Below are positions 12,201 to 25,500 of a stretch of DNA of 64,000 nt, one piece after another (within the stretch, counting starts at the first letter, position 1; every line of letters begins with the position of its first letter). The notes under the pieces are model-generated. The model saw only the letters and a list, made by a program, of their open reading frames with translations. It did no database searches and was not told the DNA's origin. The stretch is taken from assembly GCA_944989445.1 (NCBI GenBank), contig CALYLW010000208.1:314424-378423 (forward strand), read 5' to 3'. The translations under genes were made by a program, and so were the position numbers. The stretch comes from Ampullaceana balthica. Taxonomy: Eukaryota > Mollusca > Gastropoda > Lymnaeidae.

Positions 12201-15200
12201 GTCATTACAACCTTAGACTTAAGAAAGAGTGAAGAAATATTAGGGTTCCGATACGATTCCGATAAATCATCCCATCACTAATTAACGCTAACTAATTAAT
12301 CATGTACATAAAGAAATTTCAAGCACATGTTAATATTTTGCCGCCATATTGGTTTTCGTTTTAACTCGATCATCGGTTATGTCGACGCCATTTTTCATAC
12401 CCCAACGCCGTCGACTTAAGCGGTTTCGACTGTACTTAAGAACAATTCTAAAAGAACAAAACCAATTTTAGAATCCAATAATTCTACTTTAACAGCCAAT
12501 GTCAGATTTATGTATATGCTACAAAAGCTAGAGCTTAGGGCCACCCGCCTCCCAAAAAAATTATCAGTGTGAGCAATAATCATATTTGGCATCAACATAG
12601 AATATTATGACTTATAAAGGGTACCGTGTCTCAAATAGCTTAGGGCCTTATCAAGTCTATATCTAACACTGTTATTTGCAAAAAAAACACATTTTCTTTA
12701 ATTGGGCACATCGAGACCGAAACAATTTGAGCTCAGTGATGCTAAAACTCAGTCAGCTGTAGTTGAACAGAGCAGCAAACTCAGCATAACTCAACCACTT
12801 TATTTTGGTTTAAAGAAAACCAATGGATCAACTCAATTCACCATCCTTAATGTTTGTTATAATGTCATTAAAACTAAGTACCACCAACTGTAGGCCCATT
12901 ACTTGTTATTTCATTTTGTTGCATCATCTGAAACTTTGTTGATTCTTGCCAAATCTTATGGTATATATGATATGATATGATTTCCCCAATATTGAAATAA
13001 AATGAGTTTAAATTCCAGCTATTTTATCATAAACCATCTCAGAGTGTCAATGCTCAAACCTTTAACAGTTACATTTTCCACAATATGTGCATGGGAACTC
13101 TGCACGGCATGGCTGCACTCCCCTACTGCTCACCCAATAACCACAGCACATCACAGCCAAAACTCTGATGTGTTTCGAATCTAGCTTTTAGCTTAGAAAT
13201 TCTTCTTTGTCTACTATTAAAGGAATTAATTCATTTTGTAGACCATTTCTTTTTTTATTCAATGAAGTTTTCAAATTGTTAAAATGATAGATAACTATGA
13301 TTTTGACAGATAACTATGATTTTGACAGATAACTATGATTTTGACAGATAACTATGATTTTGACAGATAACTATGATTTTGACAGATAAATATGATTTTG
13401 ACGGATAACTATCAGTTTTACTAAGATCTAAAAAAAAATAATTTAAAGACACATGATTTTTTTGTGTTTTTTTTTAAACTAAGGCCAAAAGGCCTAAAAT
13501 TAATTTATCACTTAATAATAATTTCATTCACTTGCATTTAAAAGTCTATAAGAAAATATAAATCCCAATCAATTTGTTTTATTTCTGATTAGTTGCTGGC
13601 AATCACTTATTGATGCAAGGCCTCAGGTTCCTGTTCTTTTACAGCCACTATCTCAATCTGCTATATATCTAATAAGTTGCTGGCAATCACTTATTGATGT
13701 AAGGCCTCAGGTTCCTGTTCTTTTACAGCCACTATATCAATCTGCTATATATCTAATAAGTTTCTGGCAATCACTTATTGATGTAAGGCCTCAGGTTCCT
13801 GTTCTTTTACAGCCACTATTTTTTAAAAAGAAATTGTTGAAACACCTGCAAATAAGGGAGGAATATCCTGTTTATTATTAAAACTATTTTTCTTTTACTG
13901 AGGACAAAAAACTAACCTATTTCAGTTGTCAGCAATCATAGAAAACAAACCTAGTACAGTGTACCATTCATTTTCTACAGCAACATTGTAGGCATGGTCA
14001 TGCATGCACGCCCATCCATGTTCAATAACAGTCATACAATGATGGTGTTGTTGACAGAAAACACAATGGTTGTGTTAGGTTTAAATCCAACCATTCCTAA
14101 CCATACGTTTTGCTGTATCATTGTATGTCTTGATAATTGATTGTTGCATTTTATCATTTGAGTCTAATCAAATTGCTCATATTTTTGTGCTTGAAGAAAA
14201 AAAAACCAAGTACCAGTCTTCATGACTTAAACTAATAGACTTATTTGATGTTTCTTTTACTTGATTTAGTTATTTAGTATCCATTGTCTATTGAAATGAG
14301 TTGACTCATTTTTGTGTGTGTGGCTTTTGATCCAATCTTTTGATGTTCTATTAAGTTCTCTTTATCACTCAAGAGCATAGAATTTTAATTAGTTACTAAT
14401 GTTTTCCTTAGGTGATTAACTGTTTCTACTGTTACTAAGCCACATCTTTTAACTTGCTTTATAAAAAAAATCTTAATTTGCATATTTTCATCTGTCTCTT
14501 ATTATCTTTATGAAATATTTTTTGATAAAGATCAACAAATAGTTACTATTTATAGCAATCCATTTTTTAAAACAAATTCTTTAAGAGCATTATTTTGAAA
14601 TATTTGTCTAGTTACCTGCTTTAATATTTTGTTATTTTTTCAACTATTATTTTTCCTTTGTTAAATTGTTTTTCTTCTTCATTTTTATTTCCTTTTGTTC
14701 TGTAGGAAGTTGATTATGATGGCATGGTAAGATTTTCAATAAACCCTCCCTGACCTTATCATAATAATAGCCTTTATACTGCAGCATCCATAATAAAAGA
14801 TTATACTTTCAAATTATAATCCACCAGCTGTTGATGTAGAATCCTATGGTCTGTTTGGTTTAGAGGTTAATAATCATGTTAAGGTTTATTACTACTGGTG
14901 GCAAACAATTAGAATCTCTTACTGTTTTCTTATTATTTATTATTACATCATAATTTTGTTTAAGTTTACTTTATTTTCTCTTTATTTCTTATTAAACTTT
15001 TTCAGGGTTAGTTGGTTTTCTTTTATTTTTGTAGCAAGGTTTATCAATCAGTAATTTTGATGTTGTTTTGGGTTGTTGTTTTTTTTAAAATTTATTTATT
15101 TTACCAAACCATTCAGTTTAAAATTTGACAAGGAAGAAGACATTACTGTACTTCAAAATTTGTTTTAATGTGAAAAATATTTTCATTTTGTTTATTAAAG

Positions 15201-18200
15201 AAAATAGTTCCATTCGTCTAAGATCAAAGTTCAGAATTAACTCTCACTCAGATTGCTTGCCCCTGTCCCCTTAGAGCCAGTGAAGACTGGTGGAAGAATG
15301 AAAGACATGCAAGGTCAAACATTTACAGGATTTTCTGGGTGTATCAGTCCACAAATTAATGGGCCTGTAGCAATAAGTGCAGCACATTTTTAATTCTGAT
15401 CTCAGTGGGGTTTATTTTCTGTCTGTTGCTTACATCAAAGGCTCATCTTCTATATTTAGGTATCTTACGGCTGCCTGATGTTATAACAGTTTGATAAGGC
15501 CGCTCACAATATATTTGTTAATGGAATTGATTCTCTCTTTAACAAGGGACAATACCCAGTAGGATGAACATGATCATTTTTTTTATCACGTAGAGAGACA
15601 TAACAAAGACACAGAAGTTATCCAGACTCGTTTATCCATGCTTGGTGGCAAATTCTTAGCAGCATTATTAAAGTTACAATAAATAGTGAGACAAAAGCAT
15701 TCAAGCATTTATTGGACTGGATACTTATCATGCTAAATAAATCTTACAAATAATTCAAGAATTCAGACTCCAATAATAATTTTTTTCTTCATAAATTTAA
15801 GGGTCTTTTTTTTTCATTTTGAAGAGCATGATTATAGATTTAGGAACATTTCCTAAAGAAACTTGTATCAAGTCTAACAGTAATGAGCAAGCTTTTTGCT
15901 TTGTTTGAATATTTCTTAAACAAATATTAAGATGACCAGGTTGCTACTTGGCAGTTCACTTTTTGCAGTGAAACCTCAAGTATGAACATTGTGACAAGGT
16001 TAACAACATGTATAGGGAATATATCAAGACAAGATGTGTCAGTTATAACATGGACAAGACATTTAGACAGAATTATTGAATTGAAGATCTGTAAAAGTTA
16101 TTAGTTTGAAATATTTTAGTACATCTTGTCTTATCTATTACGGTCGCTCCTTCTGTACAGACGTTTGTTGCGTCCATACGCTTAGTATAAGAAGTGTGTT
16201 TGATTCCATGAGATCCATTAACTGCATGCTCAATTTATATTATGTGTTGTCAACTATTTTATGTTGTCACCATTATTCTCATATATCTCAACATATCTTT
16301 TCTATAGATATTTGCACTAGAATTATAAATGTCTTTGATAGATGACTAGCTAGGTGTTGCTTATACTATAATTAAACATATTTCATAGAAATAAAAGTGC
16401 TCACCTTTTTTAAATATAGAATAGAATAGAAGACAAAATAAATAAGAATATCCCACCATAAGGTTTGTAGTGACACCATCAATCTGTTTAGTCAAAGCAA
16501 CATTTCCACAGTCAAATGTTGGGCTTCCATTCAGATCTTCCATTAGATATTGCTAAACTAGGCTGCTTTCAAAAAAAAATGTGCCAGAAATTTATGACAT
16601 TATGTTAGCTCTCTCAAATATAAAATAGAACAATAACAAATGTTATTATAGCCCTGAAGACATAAGAGCCATTTGGAAAATCTTGACTTGGCATTTATTC
16701 CATTGTGATCAAAGAAAGTTCAAAAATTAACATTTGCAACATATCAGATTGTATAATATATTGATAAATGATTTAACTATAAAATTTGATCAGTTTATAC
16801 CATTTTAGATCAGCTAGTATCAAATAAATATATTTGAGGTACCTTTCAAGTGAGATCAATTGATACCATTCTAGATAAAATTGTATCATTAATTTAAATG
16901 ATTATGAACATATAATATTGTTTTAAAAAATTTCACCACATGAATAAAACCTTTTAATATATGCACTGGTAGTCTTCATTATAAAATGAATTGATCAACT
17001 GTTGCTTACTTTACTAGACACTTGACATCTCAACATCTCTGTAAACATGTGTTCATTACACCATTACTCTAGTCTCAACACTTCTGTTAACAGGTGTTTA
17101 TTACACCATTACTCTAGCCTCAACACCTCTGTTAACAGGTGTTTATTACACCATTACTCTAGCCTCAACACCTCTGTTAACATGTGTTCATTACACCATT
17201 ACTCTAGTCTCAACACCTCTGTTAACAGGTGTTCATTACAGCATTACTCTAGGGTTCACTGTCAACATTTCACTATGGAGCATGCCCTGAAGAATGTTTA
17301 CTCTTACACCTTAAAACAATTGACATTTTTAGTAGATCTTCTATTAGTGTGATAATTTGTCATTTTTTATAATCAACAAACTATAAACTTGAATAGATAA
17401 TTTATTTGTAACAATGTATCTCAAATTAAGGGCTCAAAAAAAGTTGTATTATTTCACTGCTCCACTAGTTATTTAGTAAGTCAGTAACAACAATACAATC
17501 TTATATGGGATAATTTAAGTCTGTTTAAGTATTGTTAGTAATCCCATATTACAATTTTATTTAGAGCAACACTTGTATTGTGAACAAATAGTTTGTTACA
17601 TCAGTATATCATATACAATAGGGCTGCGATAAAGCTTTAAAATAAAAAACAAAATACACAATCAATTGTGCATCAAAACAATTAATTATAGCTTTATTAC
17701 TTAAGTAATACAAAAGTATACGTTTTACCTAATGCCTTCGTCAGTACAAAAACTTACAGTACTTACACAAGTATACAAATTATTTAAAAGTATTAAAATT
17801 ATTTTATGTAAGTGTAAGTAATTTGTACTGACGAAGGCATTAGGTGAAACATATACTTTTGAATTAGTTAATTAATAAAGATATAATTTATTGTTTTTAT
17901 TACACAATTTGTGTATTTTGTATTTTAAATTAGTCTATGTATTTGTATTTGGGACATTAAGCCATGATTTGATGTGATCTTTGTGTGGCCCCAACTCCCA
18001 GCTAATGTTTCCTGTTCATGTCTGTAATGTGATGACATGTAATGTATACAAGCTGTTTGACCTTGTGTGCTCACATTGTTTGACCTTGTGTGCTCACATT
18101 GTTTGACCTTGTGTGCTCACATTGTTTGACCTTGTGTGCTCACATTGTTTGACCTTGTGTGCTCACATTGTTTGACCTTGTGTGCTCACATTGTTTGACC

Positions 18201-21200
18201 TTGTGTGCTCACATTGTTTGACCTTGTGTGCTCACATTGTTTGACCTTGTGTGCTCACATTGTTTGACCTTGTGTGCTCACATTGTTTGACCTTGTGTGC
18301 TCACATTGTTTGACCTTGTGTGCTCACATTGTTTGACCTTGTGTGCTCACATTGTTTGACCTTGTGTGCTCACATTGTTTGACCTTGTGTGCTCACATTG
18401 TTTGACCTTGTGTGCTCACATTGTTTGACCTTGTGTGCTCACATTGTTTGACCTTGTGTGCTCACATTGTTTGACCTTGTGTGCTCACATTCTCAGAGTG
18501 AAATCTGCCCCTGACAATACATTTAAATCAGTTACTGCCAGTTGGCTTGTTGGTGTGGCTAATGCCAAGCTTTGTTGCAACTGTCATACCCCATCAGTGG
18601 CACATTTAGACATCTAATGCTTGCTGTTCAGCTAGGGTCAACAATCATCTGACATACCCCATCAGTGGCATTAGGGGACGCGGTGGTCGAGTGGCAGCGC
18701 ACTGGACTGTCGTACCGATGGTCACGGGTTCGAATCCGTGTGAAGGCAAGGGTTTGTTCCCGGGGCCTAGGGCGTCCCTGAGTCACCCCGCTCCGAATGG
18801 GTACCTAACACTACATGTAGTTAGGCGGCTGGGTAATGCGTGGAACCCACAAAGCCGTGGCCTGTGATTGCTGCATCACTTGCCAACAGATCATCTGTCA
18901 TGGTCTGTGGACGCAACTATCTTCTGCATAGAAGGAGCGTCTGTATAGATCAGATAAGAAGATAAGATCTAATGCTTGCTGTTCAGCTAGGGTCAACAAT
19001 CATCTGTCATACCCCATCAGTGGCACATTTAGACATCTAATGCTTGCTGTTCAGCTAGGGTCAACAATCATCTGACATACCCCATCAGTGGCACATTTAG
19101 ACATCTAATGCTTGCTGTTCAGCTAGGGTCAACAATCATCTGACATACCCCATCAGTGGCACATTTAGACATCTAATGCTTGCTGTTCAGCTAGGGTCAA
19201 CAATCATCTGACATACCCCATCAGTGGCACATTTAGACATATAATGCTTGCTGTTCAGCTAGGGTCAACAATCATCTGACATACCCCATCAGTGGCACAT
19301 TTAGACATCTAATGCTTGCTGTTCAGCTAGGGTCAACAATCATCTGACATACCCCATCAGTGGCACATTTAGACATCTAATGCTTGCTGTTCAGCTAGGG
19401 TCAACAATCATATGACATACCCCATCAGTGGCACATTTAGACATCTAATGCTTGCTGTTCAGCTAGGGTCAACAATCATCTGACATACCCCATCAGTGGC
19501 ACATTTAGACATCTAATGCTTGCTGTTCAGCTAGGGTCAACAATCATCTGACATACCCCATCAGTGGCACATTTAGACATCTAATGCTTGCTGTTCAGCT
19601 AGGGTCAACAATCATCTGACATACCCCATCAGTGGCACATTTAGACATCTAATGCTTGCTGTTCAGCTAGGGTCAACAATCATCTGACATACCCCATCAG
19701 TGGCACATTTAGACATCTAATGCTTGCTGTTCAGCTAGGGTCAACAATCATCTGACATACCCCATCAGTGGCACATTTAGACATCTAATGCTTGCTGTTC
19801 AGCTAGGGTCAACAATCATCTGACATACCCCATCAGTGGCACATTTAGACATCTAATGCTTGCTGTTCAGCTAGGGTCAACAATCATCTGGCATACCCCA
19901 TCAGTGGCACATTTAGACATCTAATGCTTGCTGTTCAGCTAGGGTCAACAATCATCTGTCATACCCCATCAGTGGCACATTTAGACATCTAATGCTTGCT
20001 GTTCAGCTAGGGTCAACAATCATCTGTCATACCCCATCAGTGGCACATTTAGACATCTAATGCTTGCTGTTCAGCTAGGGTCAACAATCATCTGGCATAC
20101 CCCATCAGTGGCACATTTAGACATCTAATGCTTGCTGTTCAGCTAGGGTCAACAATCATCTGTCATACCCCATCAGTGGCACATTTAGACATCTAATGCT
20201 TGCTGTTCAGCTAGGGTCAACAATCATCTGTCATACCCCATCAGTGGCACATTTAGACATCTAATGCTTGCTGTTCAGCTAGGGTCAACAATCCTGTCCC
20301 CATTTTATCATCTCCGAAAAATTCAGATTTTTGCCTTTTGGTCCAAGCTTCATAAAGTTGAATCACACTGTCATTAGGAATGAGGAATTAATTTTAAACC
20401 TAATGTTACTTATTTAAGGGTCAACCTATAAGATTTAACAGAAACCGGCTATTTTCCTATGTCAAACTTGAAGTGGCATCCATTAATCCATCTTAAAGAC
20501 AAACATAGGAACATAATTTTGATATTAGTAAAAGCTGTTGTTTTTTGTTTGTTATTTTTTTCAACCTAAACTATCTACATATCATAAATGGGGTGGGTTT
20601 AATTTAGTATATGGAACCATTGCATTAAGATCTAGTTGTATATTTAATACAATTTATATATGTCAACAAGCCATAGTTTTCACAGGTAAGAACAGTTTAG
20701 CTGCTAATTACTTTGGCTTCCTTAGCTGACTTGCCTCAATTGCCAAGGAACAAAGCATAGAGATTGGCTTGAGAATTGTATGGTGTCCCCCAGCATACAC
20801 ATGTAATATGTTTAGATACTTGTGTGAGTCTGCTACATTCCAGTCTTTCAGCTCCATGTTTTATACAAGTAATACAAGGGACAAAATCAGAGAGTTATGA
20901 ACCTTGAATCTATTTATAGATTTAATTTTCATTGAAAACTCTTTAAGTTACAATCTTATTATGAAATTAACATTTTTATTTTATATATTAATATTTTACC
21001 TATTTGTAAAACCTGTATTTTTTGTGTCTATGTAATGTACCATTTTTTAAAAAGAAACTTAGCTAGTTTCCTGTGATATTATTTAATATTATTCATCCAT
21101 CAATTTATTTTTAAAATTTCCTACTGCTGACTAAATAAAAGTAACTTCATTTTGATCTATTCTGTTACTAATGTCAGTACTGTAACTTGTCTTCCAATCG

Positions 21201-22361
21201 ATGCAGTTTTTATTACGGCAGTTCCCTGTGTTTTGTTGATGGGAGAGTTACTTTACTTGAACTAACTTTTGTTGGACAGAGGGGATTACATCATAACCTA
21301 GAATCAATAGGATTATAGACTAATAGTTCATAATTGTCTTTACTTTGACCTGTTTTTAGTTACTATTAAAGTTATGTTAATTGTATATCCTGTTAACAAA
21401 AATCTTTTATCTTTCAAATGTATTCCATAGATACTTTAAAAATATTCTACTTTTTCCCCCATATTGTTCCATCTGTTCACATTTCTTTCAAGACATAAAT
21501 TAATCTAAAATTACTACAAGTGTTCAGTGTGACCACAAATAGTTTTGTTTCATATCCTTCACTTTAAGCTTTGGATCAGTCTTATATTTAACTGATGTAA
21601 ATATAAATCTTTTCTTTTTACCTTACAGGTTGAGGAATTATTCAAGTTTATCCCAGAAGGCCAGAACAGGTCATCACAGGAACCAGACATGTTCAGGGTT
21701 AGTGCAATACAACATTAAACACAATTCAAGGTTTAGCACAGCACAACTTTAGCGCTATGCAAATTTAGTGCAGCACATGCAGAGCTACTCAACCTGTTGA
21801 AATATTAAAGAGCTCACAACTGTTTATTTTTGCCATTTAAGCCTATGAAGAAATATTCTATAATTTTTTTTCTCCATATATTAATTAGATAAATTAGTTA
21901 ATTAGATATATAATATGTGCAATAACACATTAAAAAATAATCCAAACCAACATAAATAATCAAATATAAACAAACCTTCCCACACCCCTCCTACTATCCC
22001 AATTATAACCCACTTCTCCATTCTCCCAATCTCCCATTACATCCTGTCATATTTCTTCTAATCCTCATCCTCCAAACCCTCTAACCATAATAAACCCCTA
22101 GAATCCCTCCCATACCAACCCCTTACCATCCTCACCCCCCCCCACCTCCCTTCCCCCCACCTTCCCCCCCCATACCCTCCCCTCCTATCTTTTTCACTAA
22201 TTATCTAATTTCCAATACAAAATATATACATTAACCTAACAATTATATATATTACCCAACCCCCCCACCCCCCCACACGAAAACACAAAAATACCCACCT
22301 CCCCCCCCCCCTCCCCCCCCCCCACCCCACACAAAAAACATCCACCTTCACCCACCCCAGA

Positions 22362-22424
<63 letters not shown>

Positions 22425-22428
22425 ACCC

Positions 22429-22504
<76 letters not shown>

Positions 22505-25500
22505 CCCCACCCCCCCCCAATAGAGTGCACCCCCTTTTTCCCCCTAAAATCCATTGTGGACTTGTCTTTGTGTCGTCTGGTTAGCTATTGGTGATGTGGT
22601 CAAATGTGGAACTTGTCTTTGTGTCGTCTGATTAGTTATTGGTGATGTGGTCAAATGTGGAACTTGTCTTTGTGTCGTCTGGTTAGTTATTGGTGATGTG
22701 GTCAAATGTGGAACTTGTCGTTGTGTTATTTGTCTACTTTAATAATAGAAATACTGAATTGAAACAGCCCAGAAATGAAAATGTGTTTATCAAACTTTAT
22801 AACGCGAAACATAATTACTACATAAATATTTATAAGGTTGTTGTTATTTTGTTTTTTAAATTTAGTACTTTCAATTTTAAAAAAAAATTGACACTAATTA
22901 TCGTTCAATTAATTCAAAATTTATTTACATCATTTTTCATCATAGGAGCACTTATCCAGTTTAACAATAAAACATTTTTTGTATGAATAACTAAAAATTA
23001 AGATTTTTGCGTGTTAAAATCAAACTTCCTGGAGTAATTAGTAAAAGAGAATACAGAACCAATGATGTGATATTTCAGGCTGCCCTGGCCGTATGGATTG
23101 TCATCCTTCGTTTCATGTCTGACCTACCTGAGCCCAGATATCATCAGTCAATGTCAGAAGCCAAGGTGAGTTGCTACTTGCCCTACTAAAGTCTTAAATA
23201 AACTACATTATAGAAGTTAACCAAGACCTAGGTTTACTTGGCCTGTATCGAAGCTTTGGTCTGAGCCTTGACATCACACATCATTAACAGAGGTCTCATA
23301 GGAATGTCCTTTGACTTACCTCAATCTCAATTACAGAACAAAATTATGATCTGCCCTAGCACTAGTTTATCACTGTCTCGTACTTAGGTCTTGGTGAGTC
23401 AAGGTTGCTACACCCCAATAACACAGCCAATGGGTGTAGGTTGGTCAGCTCATTCTTACCTCCCTTACCGAGGACTTAGCTCCCTCTCCCAGGCTGTCCC
23501 CTTGCTACACAAGATGACCTGTTAATCCAGATGACATGTTAACCAGGATCACCTGATAATCCAATGACCTGTTTGTCCAGATGACCTGTTACTCAGATGA
23601 CCTGTTAATTTCAGATGACTTGTTAACCAGGATCACCTGTTATTCCAGATGACCTGTTAACCAGGATGGTAATTGGAATGATAACACGACAGAATTCAGT
23701 CTTAAAATGTTGAACAGAATCACTCCCATAAACTGTACATTTTGTTTGTAATTGTTTGCGTGCTGACCTTTGTTGTTGCTGTGACAGCTGATAGGTAGAT
23801 ATATATCAAAATGTGTTCATGCCTGTTTACAAACTTCTCTTTTCAGGACAGCACACCTGTCATGACCAAAATTTATTCCACTCTGGGTCGGAAGTTCAAT
23901 AAGAAAGATCTGGAAGAAGCCATGAAGATGGGTGAGGAAATGGTAGGTCATTTAGTTATTATTTTATTCTAGGAACCAAAGAATCATTTTGTGCTCCATT
24001 ACCAGAACTGTCATATCATTAGACATGTCAGTTATATTACCAGAACTGTCATATCATTAGACATGTCAGTTATATAACCAGAACTGTCATATCATTAGAC
24101 ATGTCAGTTATATAAACAGAACTGTCATATCATTAGACATGTCAGTTCTATTACCAGAACTGTCATATCATTAGACATGTCAGTTCTATTACCAGAACTG
24201 TCATATCACTAGACATGTCAGTTCTATTACCAGAACTGTCATATCATTAGACATGTCAGTTCTATTACCAGAACTGTCATATCATTAGACATGTCAGTTC
24301 TATTACCAGAACTGTCATATCATTAGACATGTCAGTTCTATTACCAGAACTGTCATATCATTAGACATGTCAGTTCTATTACCAGAACTGTCATATCATT
24401 AGACATGTCACTTATATTACCAGAACTTTCATATCATTACATGTCTCAAGGTAATATGAACTGTCATATCATTACAAATTTCAATCCTTTTCAAGAACTG
24501 TCATACAGTCGAACCCACTTAACTCGAGCTCGGTTAACTCGACCACCCTACTAACTCGACGTTTTTTATTGGAACCGCCAAATTCTCTCTTTGTCTTAGC
24601 ATTTTCTCATCAGTTAATTCGATTTTTTTAAGTCGCCGAAACCTAATACCTCGAGCAGAAAAGAGGGCCAAATTTGCAACTTAACGTTGGTTAGCTCGAT
24701 CCTCGAATGTTCGCCTAGCAATGCACTTTGGCATTTTTAGTTCAAAACAGTGTTGACATCTCGCTTTCTTCGAGACTTCCGGCTATTGTGTGATTCTATG
24801 AGATTTCAATAAAAATTACCGGATGTTATTATCTTCTTTCACTTTCGATCCATGTGTGAATTAGTTTGAGTATGTATTCAACCCGAGGTGCCCGTAAATC
24901 GCGTTAGCGGTCTTTAATCTGTCATTATTTCGCAGTGCATGTTATATTATTATTAAACTTAATTCATTTTCTGATGAATTAATCATTTTATTTTTTAAGA
25001 TAAACGAATATCTTTAGAAATGAAAATAAAGGTTTGTATCGAGAATCGACGGTGGTTTTTATTTAATTTAAAAAAAAATATTATTCTTTTAAAAGTTTGT
25101 TGTTGCTTTGTTACCAGTAAGATACATGACTGTGACTAACATGCGCATGATGGTGAAATCAAATCATTTTCTTAATATTCCAGTATATATATATAATATA
25201 CACATCATCACTTTTGTCGGTCGAATTCTGATAAGGAATGATTTTAAAAAAAATTCGCTTAGACTTAGTTGCCAGCCGAGGTTTAACACACAGCCCACAG
25301 CTGTGATCAACGGTCAAGGCCGAAATAGTTTTATTTATATTACAAGTTTTATTGACTGAGGAAATTAAAGAGCGGTCTGATAGTGACAGATATCCTGCAC
25401 GTCAAAAGCATTAAACTGAAAATTACCATATAGATATGTTTATTTTTTATTTTAAATTTGCTGATTCGACGGATATTGCAAACGTGAGCGGCTGTGACAT

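Noticed and set aside
18674..18750. Functional tRNA gene
   Set aside because: A and B box present, but the downstream body, LINE-like tail and imperfect cloverleaf mark it as a SINE head. The same holds at 43546.
18584..20292. CRISPR-like array
   Set aside because: Direct tandem copies with no unique spacers, in an animal intron.
22364..22503. i-motif or G-quadruplex regulator
   Set aside because: The C runs could fold in principle, but the G-free surroundings and missing exon make an assembly fault the simpler reading.
22205..22554. Glycine-rich minus-strand proteins
   Set aside because: Translation of poly-G on the reverse strand in a probable assembly artefact.
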